In this document: positions 4,655-5,223 of the stretch, piece by piece
Layout: the number at the start of each line of letters is the position of its first letter
Position numbering within the stretch: the stretch's first letter is position 1
Assembly: GCA_022732315.1 (NCBI GenBank)
Contig: JAIJUV010000189.1
Span: 1-5,223 of the forward strand
Origin: Prevotella sp.
GTDB taxonomy: Bacteria > Bacteroidota > Bacteroidia > Bacteroidales > Bacteroidaceae
Direction: 5' to 3'
Length of the DNA stretch: 5,223 bases
Program-made: the position numbers and the translations under genes
Notes under the pieces: generated by a model
The model's database searches: none
Seen by the model: the letters and a program-made list of their open reading frames with translations, nothing else
What the model was told of the DNA's origin: nothing

Positions 4655-5223
4655 TTGGATAAATATTTGATTTGTGGGCTTGGTAATCCTGGCGACGAAT
4701 ACGCTGATACCAGGCACAACACAGGATTTATGGTATTGGACGCTTTTGCTAAAGCGTCCAATATTCATTTTGAGGATAAGCGATATGGCTTCGTTGCCGA
4801 GACCACGCTCAAGGGAAGAAAGATTATCCTGCTGAAGCCTACCACCTTCATGAACCTGAGTGGTAATGCCGTGAGATATTGGCTGAATCAGGAAAAGATT
4901 GACCAGAGCCGACTCCTGGTAATCAGTGATGAGCTCGCCCTGCCGCTGGGTGCTTTCCGCCTGAAGGCGAACGGAAGCAACGGTGGTCACAACGGACTGG
5001 GCCATATTCAGCAGCTTATCGGCCAGAACTACGCCCGCCTGCGCATGGGTATCGGCAACGATTATCCACGTGGCGGACAGATAGACTGGGTGCTGGGTAA
5101 ATACACTGAGGAAGACATGAAGCAGCTTCAGCCTGCCATCGACCTGGGCGTGGAGATTATCAAGAGCTTCGTATTGGCTGGTATCGACATCACCATGAAC
5201 CAATACAATAAGCTAGGAAAGAA
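4655..5223 (+). CDS. pth: Peptidyl-tRNA hydrolase (3' end cut by the window edge)
   Basis: Pth cleaves the ester bond of peptidyl-tRNAs that drop off the ribosome, freeing the tRNA. The 189 codons visible contain all family landmarks: [10 protein letters not shown] (7-16) with Asn11, TRHNTGF (19-25) with catalytic His21, [10 protein letters not shown] (61-70) with Asn67, SDELALPLG (91-99) with Asp92, GSNGGHNGL (107-115) with Asn113, and RLRMGIGN. These correspond to Asn10, His20, Asn68, Asp93 and Asn114 of E. coli. The C-terminal [17 protein letters not shown] suggests that only a few residues are missing, since homologues are about 185-195 long. The start is unusual. The frame has a TGA at 4634 and no ATG or GTG between it and the conserved core; TTG at 4655 is the only credible initiation codon that keeps the first beta strand whole (a second TTG at 4667 would trim it). 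It lies 49 bp after bL25 and probably shares its transcript. Confidence 0.95.
   Translation, partial: MDKYLICGLGNPGDEYADTRHNTGFMVLDAFAKASNIHFEDKRYGFVAETTLKGRKIILLKPTTFMNLSGNAVRYWLNQEKIDQSRLLVISDELALPLGAFRLKANGSNGGHNGLGHIQQLIGQNYARLRMGIGNDYPRGGQIDWVLGKYTEEDMKQLQPAIDLGVEIIKSFVLAGIDITMNQYNKLGK

Noticed and set aside
4625..5203. Open frame of 192 codons on the minus strand, opposite pth
   Set aside because: The plus strand carries every catalytic residue of peptidyl-tRNA hydrolase; the minus-strand frame resembles nothing known to me.

Overview
The window looks like chromosomal core DNA from a Bacteroidales bacterium, most likely a Prevotella/Segatella relative. Three things point there. It encodes a DUF5606 protein and a long (348-residue) NusB, both typical of Bacteroidetes. 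It carries two divergent promoters of the Bacteroidetes type (TTTG, about 20 bp, TAnnTTTG). Its start codons are preceded by A/T-rich sequence rather than Shine-Dalgarno sites. The genus is an inference from protein style; no rRNA is present to confirm it.

Layout. Bases 1-114 hold no convincing gene but do hold a cluster of TCCG-containing short repeats. From 3693 leftwards to 115, five genes run on the minus strand and probably form one operon: nusB, yajC, a YbbR-like gene, coaE and a DUF5606 gene. The gaps are 120, 22, 55 and 34 bp. The 120-bp gap contains a perfect 24-bp palindrome. The 55-bp gap is almost entirely a heptanucleotide repeat. Bases 3694-4002 are a divergent intergenic region with one promoter for each direction. 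On the plus strand follow the gene for ribosomal protein bL25 (CTC type, 4003-4605) and pth (peptidyl-tRNA hydrolase, from a TTG at 4655 and running off the right edge).

How the genes relate. The intergenic region drives housekeeping functions both ways. To the left are an antitermination factor for rRNA transcription, a Sec translocon accessory protein, a membrane-anchored YbbR protein, the last enzyme of coenzyme A synthesis and a conserved protein of unknown function. To the right are a 5S rRNA-binding ribosomal protein and the enzyme that recycles peptidyl-tRNA. The bL25-pth pairing is widely conserved (ctc-spoVC in Bacillus).

I see no mobile element, defence system, CRISPR array, tRNA or rRNA, and no clear candidate for a new multi-gene system. 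The points worth a second look are non-coding or low-complexity: the structured bL25 leader, the nusB-yajC palindrome, the ybbR-coaE heptad repeat, the NusB tripeptide tail and the left-edge TCCG repeats.
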